DNA of 64,000 nt from Nostoc sp. TCL26-01 (GTDB lineage Bacteria; Cyanobacteriota; Cyanobacteriia; Cyanobacteriales; Nostocaceae): assembly GCF_013393945.1 (NCBI RefSeq), contig NZ_CP040297.1, positions 6,476,809 through 6,540,808 on the forward strand, in the 5' to 3' direction. Position numbers and translations under genes: made by a program. The notes beneath the pieces are model-generated. The model was not told where the DNA came from and did not search any database. It saw only the letters and a program-made list of their open reading frames with translations. Shown here in pieces: positions 34,940-43,124 of this stretch (position 1 is the first letter of the stretch; every line of letters begins with the position of its first letter).

Positions 34940-35546
34940 CAAGAGACCATTGATAAAGTAAATATTCAGTAGCGTGTGTTACGGCTATGAAAGGATTTGA
35001 AATAAGCAGACAATCATAATTAGCCGTAACGCACCATATTAAGTAGTCGCACAAAATTAAATTCATTTGTGAAGAGAGGGAACAGGTTACAGGTTACAGG
35101 AAGACGATATGTGTAATTAATTTTGTTTAGGTACTTATACCAATTCACAAAAATCCTGATACATATAGCTTACTCGTTGGGTATTGTCCGCCCACCGTTA
35201 AAACGGTGGTCTCATAGCTTAAGTCCATTAAAATGGACTCTGATATTCAGTCCTCTTGAGAGGACTTTAGCTATGAGACAGGGATTTACAATCCCTGACG
35301 GACTGACGGACTCACGTATTTGTATCATTATTAAAGTGAAATGGTATCACATGGTGCTGCGTTATATTACTGGCTATTCTTTTAACCCATTACCCATTAC
35401 CAGCCCCAGATTATATGGCGGTGCGTTAGGCGCTAAGATAGTTACTCTGTGACAAATCATCTCGAAAATCTGCGCCTAACACACCCTATTGGCTATTCTT
35501 TTAACCCAATCCCCAATCCCCAATACCAGCCCTTCTAGGAGTGCCG
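34940..35546. other. Gene-free stretch with structured repeat
   Basis: Contains 'caggttacaggttacagg', the multi-hairpin element at 35192-35297, and 'gtgcgttaggcgc' / 'gcgcctaacacacc' near 35420 and 35475, an imperfect inverted pair. A 109-codon ORF across the hairpins is not credible. Confidence 0.55.
35192..35297. repeat. Multi-hairpin element with a three-way junction
   Basis: Hairpin 1: ccaccgtt/aacggtgg (35192-35209). An 11-bp outer stem gtctcatagct (35209-35219) with agctatgagac (35269-35279) encloses two perfect hairpins, agtccatt/aatggact (35222-35239) and agtcctct/agaggact (35249-35266). A last hairpin, cagggatt/aatccctg, occupies 35279-35297. All five stems are perfect. The mobile-element ends of IS200/IS605-type transposons look similar, but no transposase is present; a structured RNA is the alternative. 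Confidence 0.7.
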
Positions 35547-36596
35547 ATGATTTTGCTGACAAGCGATACTGAAACAAAGCCGACACAGGCCATGCGACAG
35601 GCGATCGCCACTGCGGAAGTTGGAGATGAGCAAAAAGGTGAAGATCCCACCGTTAACCAATTACAAGCACGGGTGGCAGATTTACTAGGCAAAGAAGCTG
35701 CTCTTTTCTTCGCTTGTGGAACCATTTGCAACTTTGTCGCTATTAAGACCCATACTCGCCCTGCTGACGTGGTGCTAGTAGAACAGATGGCACACATCAT
35801 TCGGGCTGAGTCGGGGGGTGCAGCAATGACTTCTGGTGTATTGATGGAAGCGATCGCCAGTGAGAGAGGAATTTTTACCGTCGATGCTGTAACTCAAGCA
35901 CTGGCAAGAGTAGCGACAGCACCTTATCTTTACTCGGCAATTCCCCGCTTATTGTGTGTTGAGCAAACCCACAATTTTGGTGGAGGTTCAGTTTGGCAAC
36001 TCAATCAACTACGCGAGGTTTGCGAGTTCTCTCGGCAAAAAGGTTTAGCCATCCACATGGACGGGGCAAGACTTTTAAATGCCGTGATTGCATCTCAAAC
36101 TACAGCCAAGGATTTTGCCGCTTGTGTTGATTCTGTCTGGATTGATTTTACTAAAGGACTAGGCGCACCAATCGGTGCGGTTCTTGCGGGTACAAAGGAA
36201 TTTATCGCTGAAGCACGTCGCTACAAACACATTTTTGGTGGGGCAATGCGTCAAGCGGGGATAGTTGCAGCAGGTTGTCTCTATGCACTTGATCATCATG
36301 TTGAACGTCTGCAAGAAGACCACGACAACGCCACTTATCTGGCTCAAGGACTGAGTGCGATCGCTGGCATTACAGTTCGAGACACCAAACCTGAGACAAA
36401 CATTGTGTTCTTTGATATTTCTCGACTAGGAATTGACAACGCCATGTTTCTCAATTTGTTACAAGAGCAAGGTGTCAAAATGGGAGCTGTTGGTGATTCT
36501 ATTCGAGCTGTTACTCATTTAGATGTTTCACGGGCTGATATCGATTTTGCAGTTGATGCTATTGCCAAAGTTGCCAAATCCTCTCCCCTGGTATAG
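35547..36596 (+). CDS. Threonine-aldolase-type PLP enzyme
   Basis: 349 residues; fold-type I PLP enzyme of the low-specificity L-threonine aldolase / beta-eliminating lyase family. Typical segments: 'LLTSDTETKPTQAMRQAIATAEVGDEQKGEDP', 'LGKEAALFFACGTICNFVAI', 'IHMDGARLLNA' (Asp to the pyridine N) and 'SVWIDFTKGLGAPIGAVLAG' (Schiff-base Lys). It cleaves L-threonine or L-allo-threonine to glycine and acetaldehyde, or acts on a related beta-hydroxy amino acid. Start ATG 35547 is set by an AGGAG five bases ahead; an overlapping GTG at 35541 is rejected. Confidence 0.9.
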   Translation: MILLTSDTETKPTQAMRQAIATAEVGDEQKGEDPTVNQLQARVADLLGKEAALFFACGTICNFVAIKTHTRPADVVLVEQMAHIIRAESGGAAMTSGVLMEAIASERGIFTVDAVTQALARVATAPYLYSAIPRLLCVEQTHNFGGGSVWQLNQLREVCEFSRQKGLAIHMDGARLLNAVIASQTTAKDFAACVDSVWIDFTKGLGAPIGAVLAGTKEFIAEARRYKHIFGGAMRQAGIVAAGCLYALDHHVERLQEDHDNATYLAQGLSAIAGITVRDTKPETNIVFFDISRLGIDNAMFLNLLQEQGVKMGAVGDSIRAVTHLDVSRADIDFAVDAIAKVAKSSPLV

Positions 36597-36860
36597 CGTA
36601 AACCCAGAGGGGCGCGGAGGTTTTTCCAGTTTTAAAGACTGGTAATAGGTTTCCCCTGCATTTATCAAAAAACGGTAGGGGCGGGTTCATGAGATATTCG
36701 TGAATGATGGAAACATATTAGACATCTCCGAAAATGAGTGTAGAGACGTTGCACTGCAACGTCTCTACAAGGATTTCGGGCAACGCAGAATTAATTTCTG
36801 GAGAAGTCTATTTGTGAACCCGCCCCTACAGCTTCTGGACTAAATAACTAATAACTTCGG
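36597..36860. other. Intergenic region filled by palindromic element
   Basis: Between the aldolase-like gene and xfp (convergent). Begins with a short GC-rich dispersed repeat and is mostly the element at 36675-36829. Confidence 0.6.
36675..36829. mobile_element. 155-bp palindromic miniature element with nested hairpin
   Basis: Perfect 15-bp terminal inverted repeats gtaggggcgggttca and its complement at 36815-36829. A second imperfect pair lies inside ('tagacatctccgaaaat' with 'aatttctggagaagtcta'). At the centre is a copy of the gtagagacgttgca palindrome (36740-36768) also found alone at 29316. It looks like one repeat inserted in, or forming the core of, another. Confidence 0.75.
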
Positions 36861-39254
36861 TCAATAAGGCCACTGCCAGTCACTAATTTCTGGCATATCT
36901 TCGCCATATTTAGCAATGTAGTGTTTGTGTTCGATGAGTTTGTCTTGCAGTTGTTGCTTGACATAGGCGGCTTTGTAACCTAGTTTGGGGACGCGATCGA
37001 TTACGTCCATGACTAAGTGGAAGCGATCGAGATCATTAAGCACAACCATATCAAAGGGGGTGGTGGTAGTGCCTTCTTCCTTGTAACCGCGTACATGGAG
37101 GTTATTGTGGTTGGTGTGGCGATAGGTGAGGCGATGGATTAGCCAAGGATAGCCATGAAAGGCAAAGATGATGGGCTTATCGGTGGTGAAAATTGTGTCG
37201 AAGTCTTTGGAACTTAAACCGTGGGGATGTTCGGTTTTTGGTTGTAGTGTCATTAAATCGACAACGTTGACTACCCGCACTTTTAAGTCAGGGAAATGAC
37301 GACGTAGAATATCAACGGCGGCTAAGGTTTCTAAGGTGGGAACATCTCCCGCACAAGCCATGACTACATCCGGATCACCACCTTGGTCGTTACTAGCCCA
37401 TTTCCAAATACCAATACCTTTGGTACAGTGTTTAATTGCTGCTTCCATGTCGAGGTATTGTAGTGCGGGTTGTTTACCTGCAACGATGACATTGACGTAT
37501 TGCCGACTTCTTAAACAATGGTCTGTAACTGATAACAGGGTATTGGCATCTGGGGGAAGATACACTCGAATAATTTCGGCTTTTTTGTTGATGACATGAT
37601 CGATGAAACCGGGGTCTTGGTGGGAGAAACCGTTATGATCTTGTCGCCAAACGTGGGAAGTGAGTAAATAATTTAGAGAAGCAATTGGTCTACGCCAAGG
37701 GATGTGGCGGGTAGTTTTCAACCATTTGGCGTGCTGGTTGAACATTGAATCAATGATGTGAATAAATGCTTCGTAGCAGGAGAAAAAACCGTGCCGACCT
37801 GTAAGCAGATATCCTTCTAACCATCCTTGACAACAGGTTTCGCTGAGGATTTCCATAACTCGTCCACTGGGGTCAAGGTGGTCATCTTCTGGAAGAGTTT
37901 GGGCTACCCAAGTTCTATCTGTGACTTCTAAGACTCCACTGATGCGATTTGATGCGGTTTCGTCGGGGCCAAAGATGCGGAAGTTACGACTGTCTAGGTT
38001 GCGTTCCATGACATCCCGCAAGAATTGTCCGGTGACTTGGGTCGCTTCAGCTGTAACTCTACCTGGTTGGGGAACTGCGATCGCATAATCTTGAAAGTCT
38101 GGCATTTTCAAGTCACGTAACAAGATACCACCGTTGGCGTGGGGATTGTCACCCATGCGGCGATGTCCTTGTGGAGCAAGTTCTGCTAGTTGAGGTATCA
38201 ACTTACCGTTGGCATCAAACAGTTCTTCTGGTTTGTAACTTTTTAGCCAATCTTCCAATAATTTTAGGTGTTCTGGTTTACCACTGATGTTACCAAAGGG
38301 GACTTGGTGCGATCGCCAATAATCTTCTGTTTTCTTGCCATCAACTTCTTTTGGCCCTGTCCACCCTTTAGGAGTTCTCAAAATAATCATCGGCCATTGG
38401 GGACGCTGAGTAAATCCATGCACACGGGCTTCTCTCTGGATACTCTGAATTTCCGCAATCACGGTATCCAAAGTTGCTGCCATCTGCTGATGGACAATTG
38501 CCGGATCAGCACCTTCAACAAAGTAAGGTCTATAGCCATAGCCGATAAACAGACTCTCTAATTCTTCATGGCTAATCCGTGCTAGCACTGTAGGATTAGC
38601 AATTTTATACCCATTCAGGTGCAAGATAGGCAACACCGCCCCATCATTCACTGGGTTAAGGAATTTGTTGGAATGCCAACTAGTAGCTAAAGCACCCGTC
38701 TCCGCTTCCCCATCACCCACAACAGTAGCCACAATTAAGTCGGGGTTATCAAAAGCTGCACCAAAGGCATGAACTAGAGCATAACCCAGTTCCCCACCTT
38801 CATGAATCGAACCGGGAGTTTCCGGGGCAACGTGGCTAGGAATACCACCAGGAAAGGAAAATTGTTTAAATAGTTTCTGCATCCCCTCAACATCTTGAGA
38901 AATGTTAGGGTAATACTCACTGTATGTACCTTCTAGATAAGTATTGGCAACTAATCCAGGCCCTCCATGACCAGGCCCGGCGATATAGATCATGTCTAAA
39001 TCATACTTTTTAATGATGCGGTTGAGATGAGTATAAATTAAGTTCAATCCCGGCGTGGTTCCCCAGTGTCCCAGGAGACGAGGTTTAACGTCTTCTATTT
39101 TCAGTGGTTCTCTCAATAGGGGATTGTCTAATAAATATATTTGCCCAACTGACAGATAATTAGCTGCACGCCAGTAGGCGTTAATTTTCTGCAATTCTTC
39201 ATCTGTTAAAGGCTTTATTTGTGGAGGGCTTGCTAAAGTCATACCAAACTCCAT
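36861..39254 (-). CDS. xfp: Phosphoketolase (xylulose-5-phosphate/fructose-6-phosphate)
   Basis: Thiamin-diphosphate enzyme that splits xylulose 5-phosphate or fructose 6-phosphate with phosphate into acetyl phosphate and an aldose phosphate. 797 residues, full length. 'YWRAANYLSVGQIYLLDNPLLREPL' and 'GHWGTTPGLNLIYTHLNR' are signature regions. The ThDP motif is 'VVGDGEAETGALATSWHSNKF'; 'GPGHGGPG' and 'SHQDPGFIDH' complete the active site. With ackA 8 kb away on the same strand it provides acetate and ATP from sugar phosphates. A second ATG five codons in is a possible alternative start. Confidence 0.96.
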   Translation of the reverse strand: MEFGMTLASPPQIKPLTDEELQKINAYWRAANYLSVGQIYLLDNPLLREPLKIEDVKPRLLGHWGTTPGLNLIYTHLNRIIKKYDLDMIYIAGPGHGGPGLVANTYLEGTYSEYYPNISQDVEGMQKLFKQFSFPGGIPSHVAPETPGSIHEGGELGYALVHAFGAAFDNPDLIVATVVGDGEAETGALATSWHSNKFLNPVNDGAVLPILHLNGYKIANPTVLARISHEELESLFIGYGYRPYFVEGADPAIVHQQMAATLDTVIAEIQSIQREARVHGFTQRPQWPMIILRTPKGWTGPKEVDGKKTEDYWRSHQVPFGNISGKPEHLKLLEDWLKSYKPEELFDANGKLIPQLAELAPQGHRRMGDNPHANGGILLRDLKMPDFQDYAIAVPQPGRVTAEATQVTGQFLRDVMERNLDSRNFRIFGPDETASNRISGVLEVTDRTWVAQTLPEDDHLDPSGRVMEILSETCCQGWLEGYLLTGRHGFFSCYEAFIHIIDSMFNQHAKWLKTTRHIPWRRPIASLNYLLTSHVWRQDHNGFSHQDPGFIDHVINKKAEIIRVYLPPDANTLLSVTDHCLRSRQYVNVIVAGKQPALQYLDMEAAIKHCTKGIGIWKWASNDQGGDPDVVMACAGDVPTLETLAAVDILRRHFPDLKVRVVNVVDLMTLQPKTEHPHGLSSKDFDTIFTTDKPIIFAFHGYPWLIHRLTYRHTNHNNLHVRGYKEEGTTTTPFDMVVLNDLDRFHLVMDVIDRVPKLGYKAAYVKQQLQDKLIEHKHYIAKYGEDMPEISDWQWPY

Positions 39255-39581
39255 TACAAAATATTTTTGCCAGATTCGTCAGTATGTCAGTTTAGTGATC
39301 TGCGGCGCGAGAGTCATCATACTTGTGACAAATTTTTCCAGTGGATAACTGGAACTTTAGAGATGATTCACTAATTTGCTACATCCAGATCAATCGGAAA
39401 TTCAACTCAAAAACTTTGTGGATAACTCCCATGCAAGGGTAACAGACTTAGTATAATAACGAGTAATTTTTTACATTAATTTTAGCTAGTGTTAAGAAAG
39501 TTGCAGATAATTTTTTCTTTGATGTGTATAAATAATCAATATAGAAAAAAAAGTACAGCTCGCCGTTATCTCCAAACGAAC
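39255..39581. other. Gene-free stretch upstream of xfp
   Basis: AT-rich, no repeat array or hairpin seen. 'gtataataac' near 39450 is a possible -10-like element but on the wrong strand for xfp, so nothing is assigned. Confidence 0.45.
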
Positions 39582-39905
39582 CTACACCCATAATCTGCCA
39601 CAGGTTCCTGTGTCGTTAAGCCGGAAGATTGTTAGTTTTACCTCGCTAGTGTTGCCGTAGACCGAGCGGATTTTTTGCGTTATTCCTGAGAGTGTGGGGT
39701 CGAGGAGATACTCTTCTGTATCGGGATCGATGGCAATATGCCAGTTGTTATGGGCTTCTCGGAGTTGCGGACGCAAACCCTCGAAAATAGCACGACACCT
39801 TGTAGCTAGGGCATCGCGTTGTTCAGTGCGGTAATTTTTTTCAGATGGCGCTATGGGGGATGGTGGCAGGATGCGGGTGCGTCGTGGGTGGGATATTTGT
39901 CTCAT
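39582..39905 (-). CDS. Conserved hypothetical protein, 107 aa
   Basis: Small basic soluble protein from ATG 39905 (MRQISHPRRTRILPPSP); a TTG seven codons upstream is less likely. The central region 'RCRAIFEGLRPQLREAHNNWHIAIDPDTEEYLLDP' has the look of a small folded domain with alternating helix and strand, ending in 'EVKLTIFRLNDTGTCGRLWV'. No catalytic motif recognised. It could be a single-gene unit; it lies 160 bp downstream of the PfpI-like gene on the same strand. Confidence 0.65.
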   Translation of the reverse strand: MRQISHPRRTRILPPSPIAPSEKNYRTEQRDALATRCRAIFEGLRPQLREAHNNWHIAIDPDTEEYLLDPTLSGITQKIRSVYGNTSEVKLTIFRLNDTGTCGRLWV

Positions 39906-40064
39906 GTTATCCAATACCGTTGCCAAAATAAGAGCATGAAGAGGTAGGGCGTTTCGTAGTAGAGTTATTGTCTCTCACAACGACAACTCAAAAGCTACAA
40001 TCAGCCCATGCCCGAAATTTTATCACTACTACAAAGTATCTTCTTCATCAGTGTTGTGCCATCT

Positions 40065-40748
40065 TCACACGGCTACTGATGTGAGTAACTGCACCATTTG
40101 TTCTGCAACCCCGGTAGCGGATGCAGGATTTTGTCCTGTTACTAAGCGATCGCTCACAACTACGTGCTTTTGAAAGTTTGCTACCTTAGTATGGGTTGCA
40201 CCTTGTTCAATTAATTTTGGCGCTAGTAAAAATGGCACAATTTCAGATAATCCCACGGCTTCTTCTTCTGCATCTGTGAAGCAAGAAATCTTTTTACCTG
40301 CTACTAGATATGTGCCGTCAGACAACTTCAAATTGACTAAGCCTGCTGGCCCATGACAGACAGCACCAATCACACCCCCTTGCTCATAAATGGTAGCGGC
40401 AATCTTGGCAATATCTTGATTGTTGGGGAAGTCCCACATTGTCCCGTGTCCACCTGCATAAAAAATAGCGTCAAATTGGGCAGGATCAATTTGCTCTGGA
40501 CGGAGTGTATTTTCTACTTGAGCGACATTTTCAGGATTGTCTAGAAATGCTTGATTAATGGGATCGTTTAGATCGACACCAATCATCGGCGCTTTACCAC
40601 CCTTGGGACTGACATAACTAACAGTAAACCCTGCACGATTAAATACGTCAACTGGATGACTAACTTCAGCTAAATAAAAGCCAGTAGCGTTACCTGTATT
40701 GCCAAGTTGGTCGTGACTTGTTAACACAATCAAGACTTTTGCAGACAT
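40065..40748 (-). CDS. DJ-1/PfpI-family protein (Hsp31-like)
   Basis: 227 residues. The nucleophile elbow 'GGVIGAVCHGPAGLVN' carries the conserved Cys with following His, 'FYAGGHGTMWDFPNN' is a family loop, and 'EVSHPVDVFNRAGFTVSYVSPKGG' supplies the Glu and the Hsp31/glyoxalase-III-type region. Family members detoxify methylglyoxal without glutathione or act as stress chaperones; the exact activity here is not decided by sequence. Divergently transcribed from the LysR gene with a 125-bp shared upstream region, so control by that regulator is likely. Confidence 0.88.
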   Translation of the reverse strand: MSAKVLIVLTSHDQLGNTGNATGFYLAEVSHPVDVFNRAGFTVSYVSPKGGKAPMIGVDLNDPINQAFLDNPENVAQVENTLRPEQIDPAQFDAIFYAGGHGTMWDFPNNQDIAKIAATIYEQGGVIGAVCHGPAGLVNLKLSDGTYLVAGKKISCFTDAEEEAVGLSEIVPFLLAPKLIEQGATHTKVANFQKHVVVSDRLVTGQNPASATGVAEQMVQLLTSVAV

Positions 40749-40873
40749 AAAATTTTCTCCACATCTAAATAATTAACAGGTTTGAGGCATTACCGATTTC
40801 TCTTATTTCCATCCTAAAAGCAACTTGTCTAGAATACAAATTATAAAAATTGGGTCTTACTATAAATATATTT

Positions 40874-41761
40874 ATGGTTAGTTTTGAGTGGTATCGCAGC
40901 TTTATCGAAGTTTACCGAGTGGGAACTGTATCAGGTGCGGCACAAGTATTACATCTGACACAACCTGCGGTGAGTCAACACATTACGGCTTTAGAATCGG
41001 CTTTAGGCGCACCACTTTTTCAACGTATGCCCAGGCGAATGTTGCCTACAGAGGCGGGTAAGCGACTATATAATCGCATTGCTTCAGCGATTGAAGCTTT
41101 AGAATCTGTGTCTACAAATGCTGGTTTAGAAAATGCCTCTCTTTTGATTCGCCTGGGAACACCCCAAGAATTTTTTGCTGAACAGATTTTAAGCTATTTG
41201 AAACCTAAAGATACATTATTTTCTATTAAATTTGGTTTAGCTCAAGATTTAATTGCACAACTTTTAAACAATCAATTAGATGGCGTAATTGCTACGCAAA
41301 AGATTGCCAAATCAGAATTAGAATATCAACTAATTTTTGAAGAGAGCTTTTGGCTAGTGGGGCCGCCAAATGAGAAAATTCCTATTACTCAAGATGTAGT
41401 TCAGTCTGATTTATCATCCTTAGCAGCTTGGCTGATTCAGCAACCTTGGATTGCTTATAGTGATGACCTACCAATTATCCGCAGATTTTGGAGAGTAGTA
41501 TTTGGTTGGCGCTTGGATGTGAATCCTCAATTTGTGATTCCCGATTTGCGGAGTATTCGTGCAGCGATCGCTTATGGTTTAGGCTATAGTGTTTTACCAG
41601 ATTATCTGTGTCGTGAGTGGATTGCCGCAGGTAGGTTAAATTTAGTGTTGCAACCCACAAAAGCCGTTACCAACCAAATTTGGTTGACTTATCGCAAGTC
41701 AGAAAGACAATCACAACAAATTATTACTCTTGTGAATTTACTATCTTCTGATACTGTCTGA
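40874..41761 (+). CDS. LysR-family transcriptional regulator
   Basis: 295 residues from ATG 40874 (a TTG at 40850 is rejected). N-terminal winged helix-turn-helix 'YRVGTVSGAAQVLHLTQPAVSQHITALESALGAPLFQR', then a periplasmic-binding-protein-like effector domain ('IRLGTPQEFF', 'DGVIATQKI', 'AIAYGLGYSVLPDYLC'). Probable regulator of the divergent DJ-1/PfpI gene. Its stop codon TGA (41759-41761) is also the left copy of the 3-bp target duplication of a MITE, so the element has landed exactly on the stop. Confidence 0.92.
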   Translation: MVSFEWYRSFIEVYRVGTVSGAAQVLHLTQPAVSQHITALESALGAPLFQRMPRRMLPTEAGKRLYNRIASAIEALESVSTNAGLENASLLIRLGTPQEFFAEQILSYLKPKDTLFSIKFGLAQDLIAQLLNNQLDGVIATQKIAKSELEYQLIFEESFWLVGPPNEKIPITQDVVQSDLSSLAAWLIQQPWIAYSDDLPIIRRFWRVVFGWRLDVNPQFVIPDLRSIRAAIAYGLGYSVLPDYLCREWIAAGRLNLVLQPTKAVTNQIWLTYRKSERQSQQIITLVNLLSSDTV

Positions 41762-41830
41762 GAGGATGTTTTAAAAGTCCCTAGCAATGTATCAAATACT
41801 TTTAGATCCCCCTAAATCCCCCTTAAAAAG

Positions 41831-42987
41831 CAGGGCTGTTTCATTCCACAAGGTGAAGGAGTTTGTCAATATCATGAGAGATAAATCTTTGGGCAATTGT
41901 GATGGAAGTATGACCATTTCGGCGAAGTATATTGAGAGCGATTGCTCTCAATATGGAGAGATTTGCGGGAGCATTGCCCATACGGATCGTCGAATTATCT
42001 TCTTTGAAAACAACATCTTTCACCCAATGGAGGCAATTTTCGATACCCCAATGACCGCGAATACCGATGGCAAATTCCTTCGCTGTACAAATCAAGCTGC
42101 TAATATAACAAACAATCTCATGATATTTCTTATCCTTTCTTGTGCCAATTCTTTCGACCCTAATTAAAGATTGTATTCCCGTCCATTCTGGGTCAATTCC
42201 ATTGACATCATGGAAAACTTCGACAGTACGAGTTGTTAATCTATCTCTAGTCTTTTCTGTCTCAATTATCCGAGAAGTTGGTTTTCTGGTAGCGGCAATC
42301 TGTTGAATATGTCGATGTAGTTTTGGTTGATTATCTTTCACAGCAATAACGTAATCGTTACCACCTTCAATAATTATTTTGCAAGTTTTTTTTGGCAATG
42401 TAAGGAATCAAAGCTCAAGATAATATCTTCTATATCCAATGCTGTGACTAGCTCCTGGACAACTTGTATTTCGCTTTTGAGTTGGTTATCAAATTTCTTC
42501 ATCCCCACAACTAGCCCTTTCTTGCCAGCAAATACTGATACTATGCTCACAAAATTCTGATGAGATGAACTATAGTTCTCCACTGTACCCTTAATACTTT
42601 TACCATCTACTGCACACCATTCTGATACTTCTAAATCCACATAATTTTTCGCCCATTCATTAAATTTTTCTGTCAGTTTATCAAAATTCACTCCCATGAC
42701 TACACGTCGAATTGTTGAATATGAGGGAACCCCATGTTTTTGAATGCCAAATTTTTCTATTAATACCCGTCTATGCCTTTTAACAAAATCTCCCCACTCA
42801 CGATACCCAACATATCCATTCATTGTTCCCATTATGACAAACAGCAACACTAGCCACAGTGGATGTCTTCGTCCATCAGTCGTTCTAAAATCTTCCACTT
42901 GCTTTAATTGTTCTATCAGCTCTGCACCCATATTTTTTCCCCACAACTCTTGCTATTTTACCTGTTTTAGGGAATGAAACAGCCCTG
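41831..42987 (-). mobile_element. ISAs1-family insertion sequence (1157 bp)
   Basis: Perfect 17-bp inverted ends cagggctgtttcattcc / complement (41831-41847 and 42971-42987). An 11-bp direct repeat cccttaaaaag lies outside both ends (41820-41830 and 42988-42998); one base of this may be chance, since 8-10 bp is usual for the family. One transposase on the minus strand, split by a frameshift. Intact ends and identical target repeats indicate a recent insertion. Confidence 0.92.
41841..42931 (-). pseudogene. ISAs1-family DDE transposase, split by a frameshift at an A8 run
   Basis: The first part (ATG 42931 to 42374) has the N-terminal 'HPLWLVLLFVIMGTMNGYVGYREW' region and the first two catalytic Asp residues ('CAVDGKSIKGT', 'LSFDSLHCQKK'). 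The second part (from 42398 to the stop at 41841) continues 'CKIIIEGGNDYVIAVKDNQPK' and contains the catalytic Glu ('GHWGIENCLHWVKDVVF'). The frames meet at eight A residues; nine would give an uninterrupted protein of normal length. It is either a one-base loss or a -1 ribosomal shift / transcriptional slippage site. The stop codon lies in the terminal repeat. Confidence 0.85.
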
Positions 42988-43124
42988 CCCTTAAAAAGGG
43001 GGGTTAGGGGGGATCACTCGGTTATTAAAAACACAACTAACCACTTTTAAAACAACCTCTGAAGCAAGGTATCATTTTAGCGCTAACTAAGAAAGCAGCT
43101 TTCTGAAATTACGAATTACAAATC

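Larger units (their letters stand above)
41762..43059. mobile_element. MITE (about 130 bp) interrupted by an ISAs1-family insertion
   Basis: Terminal inverted repeats gaggatgttttaaaagt (41762-41778) and acttttaaaacaacctc (43043-43059), with one mismatch, are flanked by TGA on both sides (41759-41761, 43060-43062), fitting IS5-type TNA duplication. The interior holds a palindromic core of the 'gatccccctaaatccccc' type, now split by the IS. The same end sequence begins the IS5-type remnant at 62907. Confidence 0.78.

Noticed and set aside
35123..35452. 109-codon ORF on the plus strand
   Set aside because: It runs straight through the palindromic multi-hairpin element, and its sequence is a by-product of those repeats.
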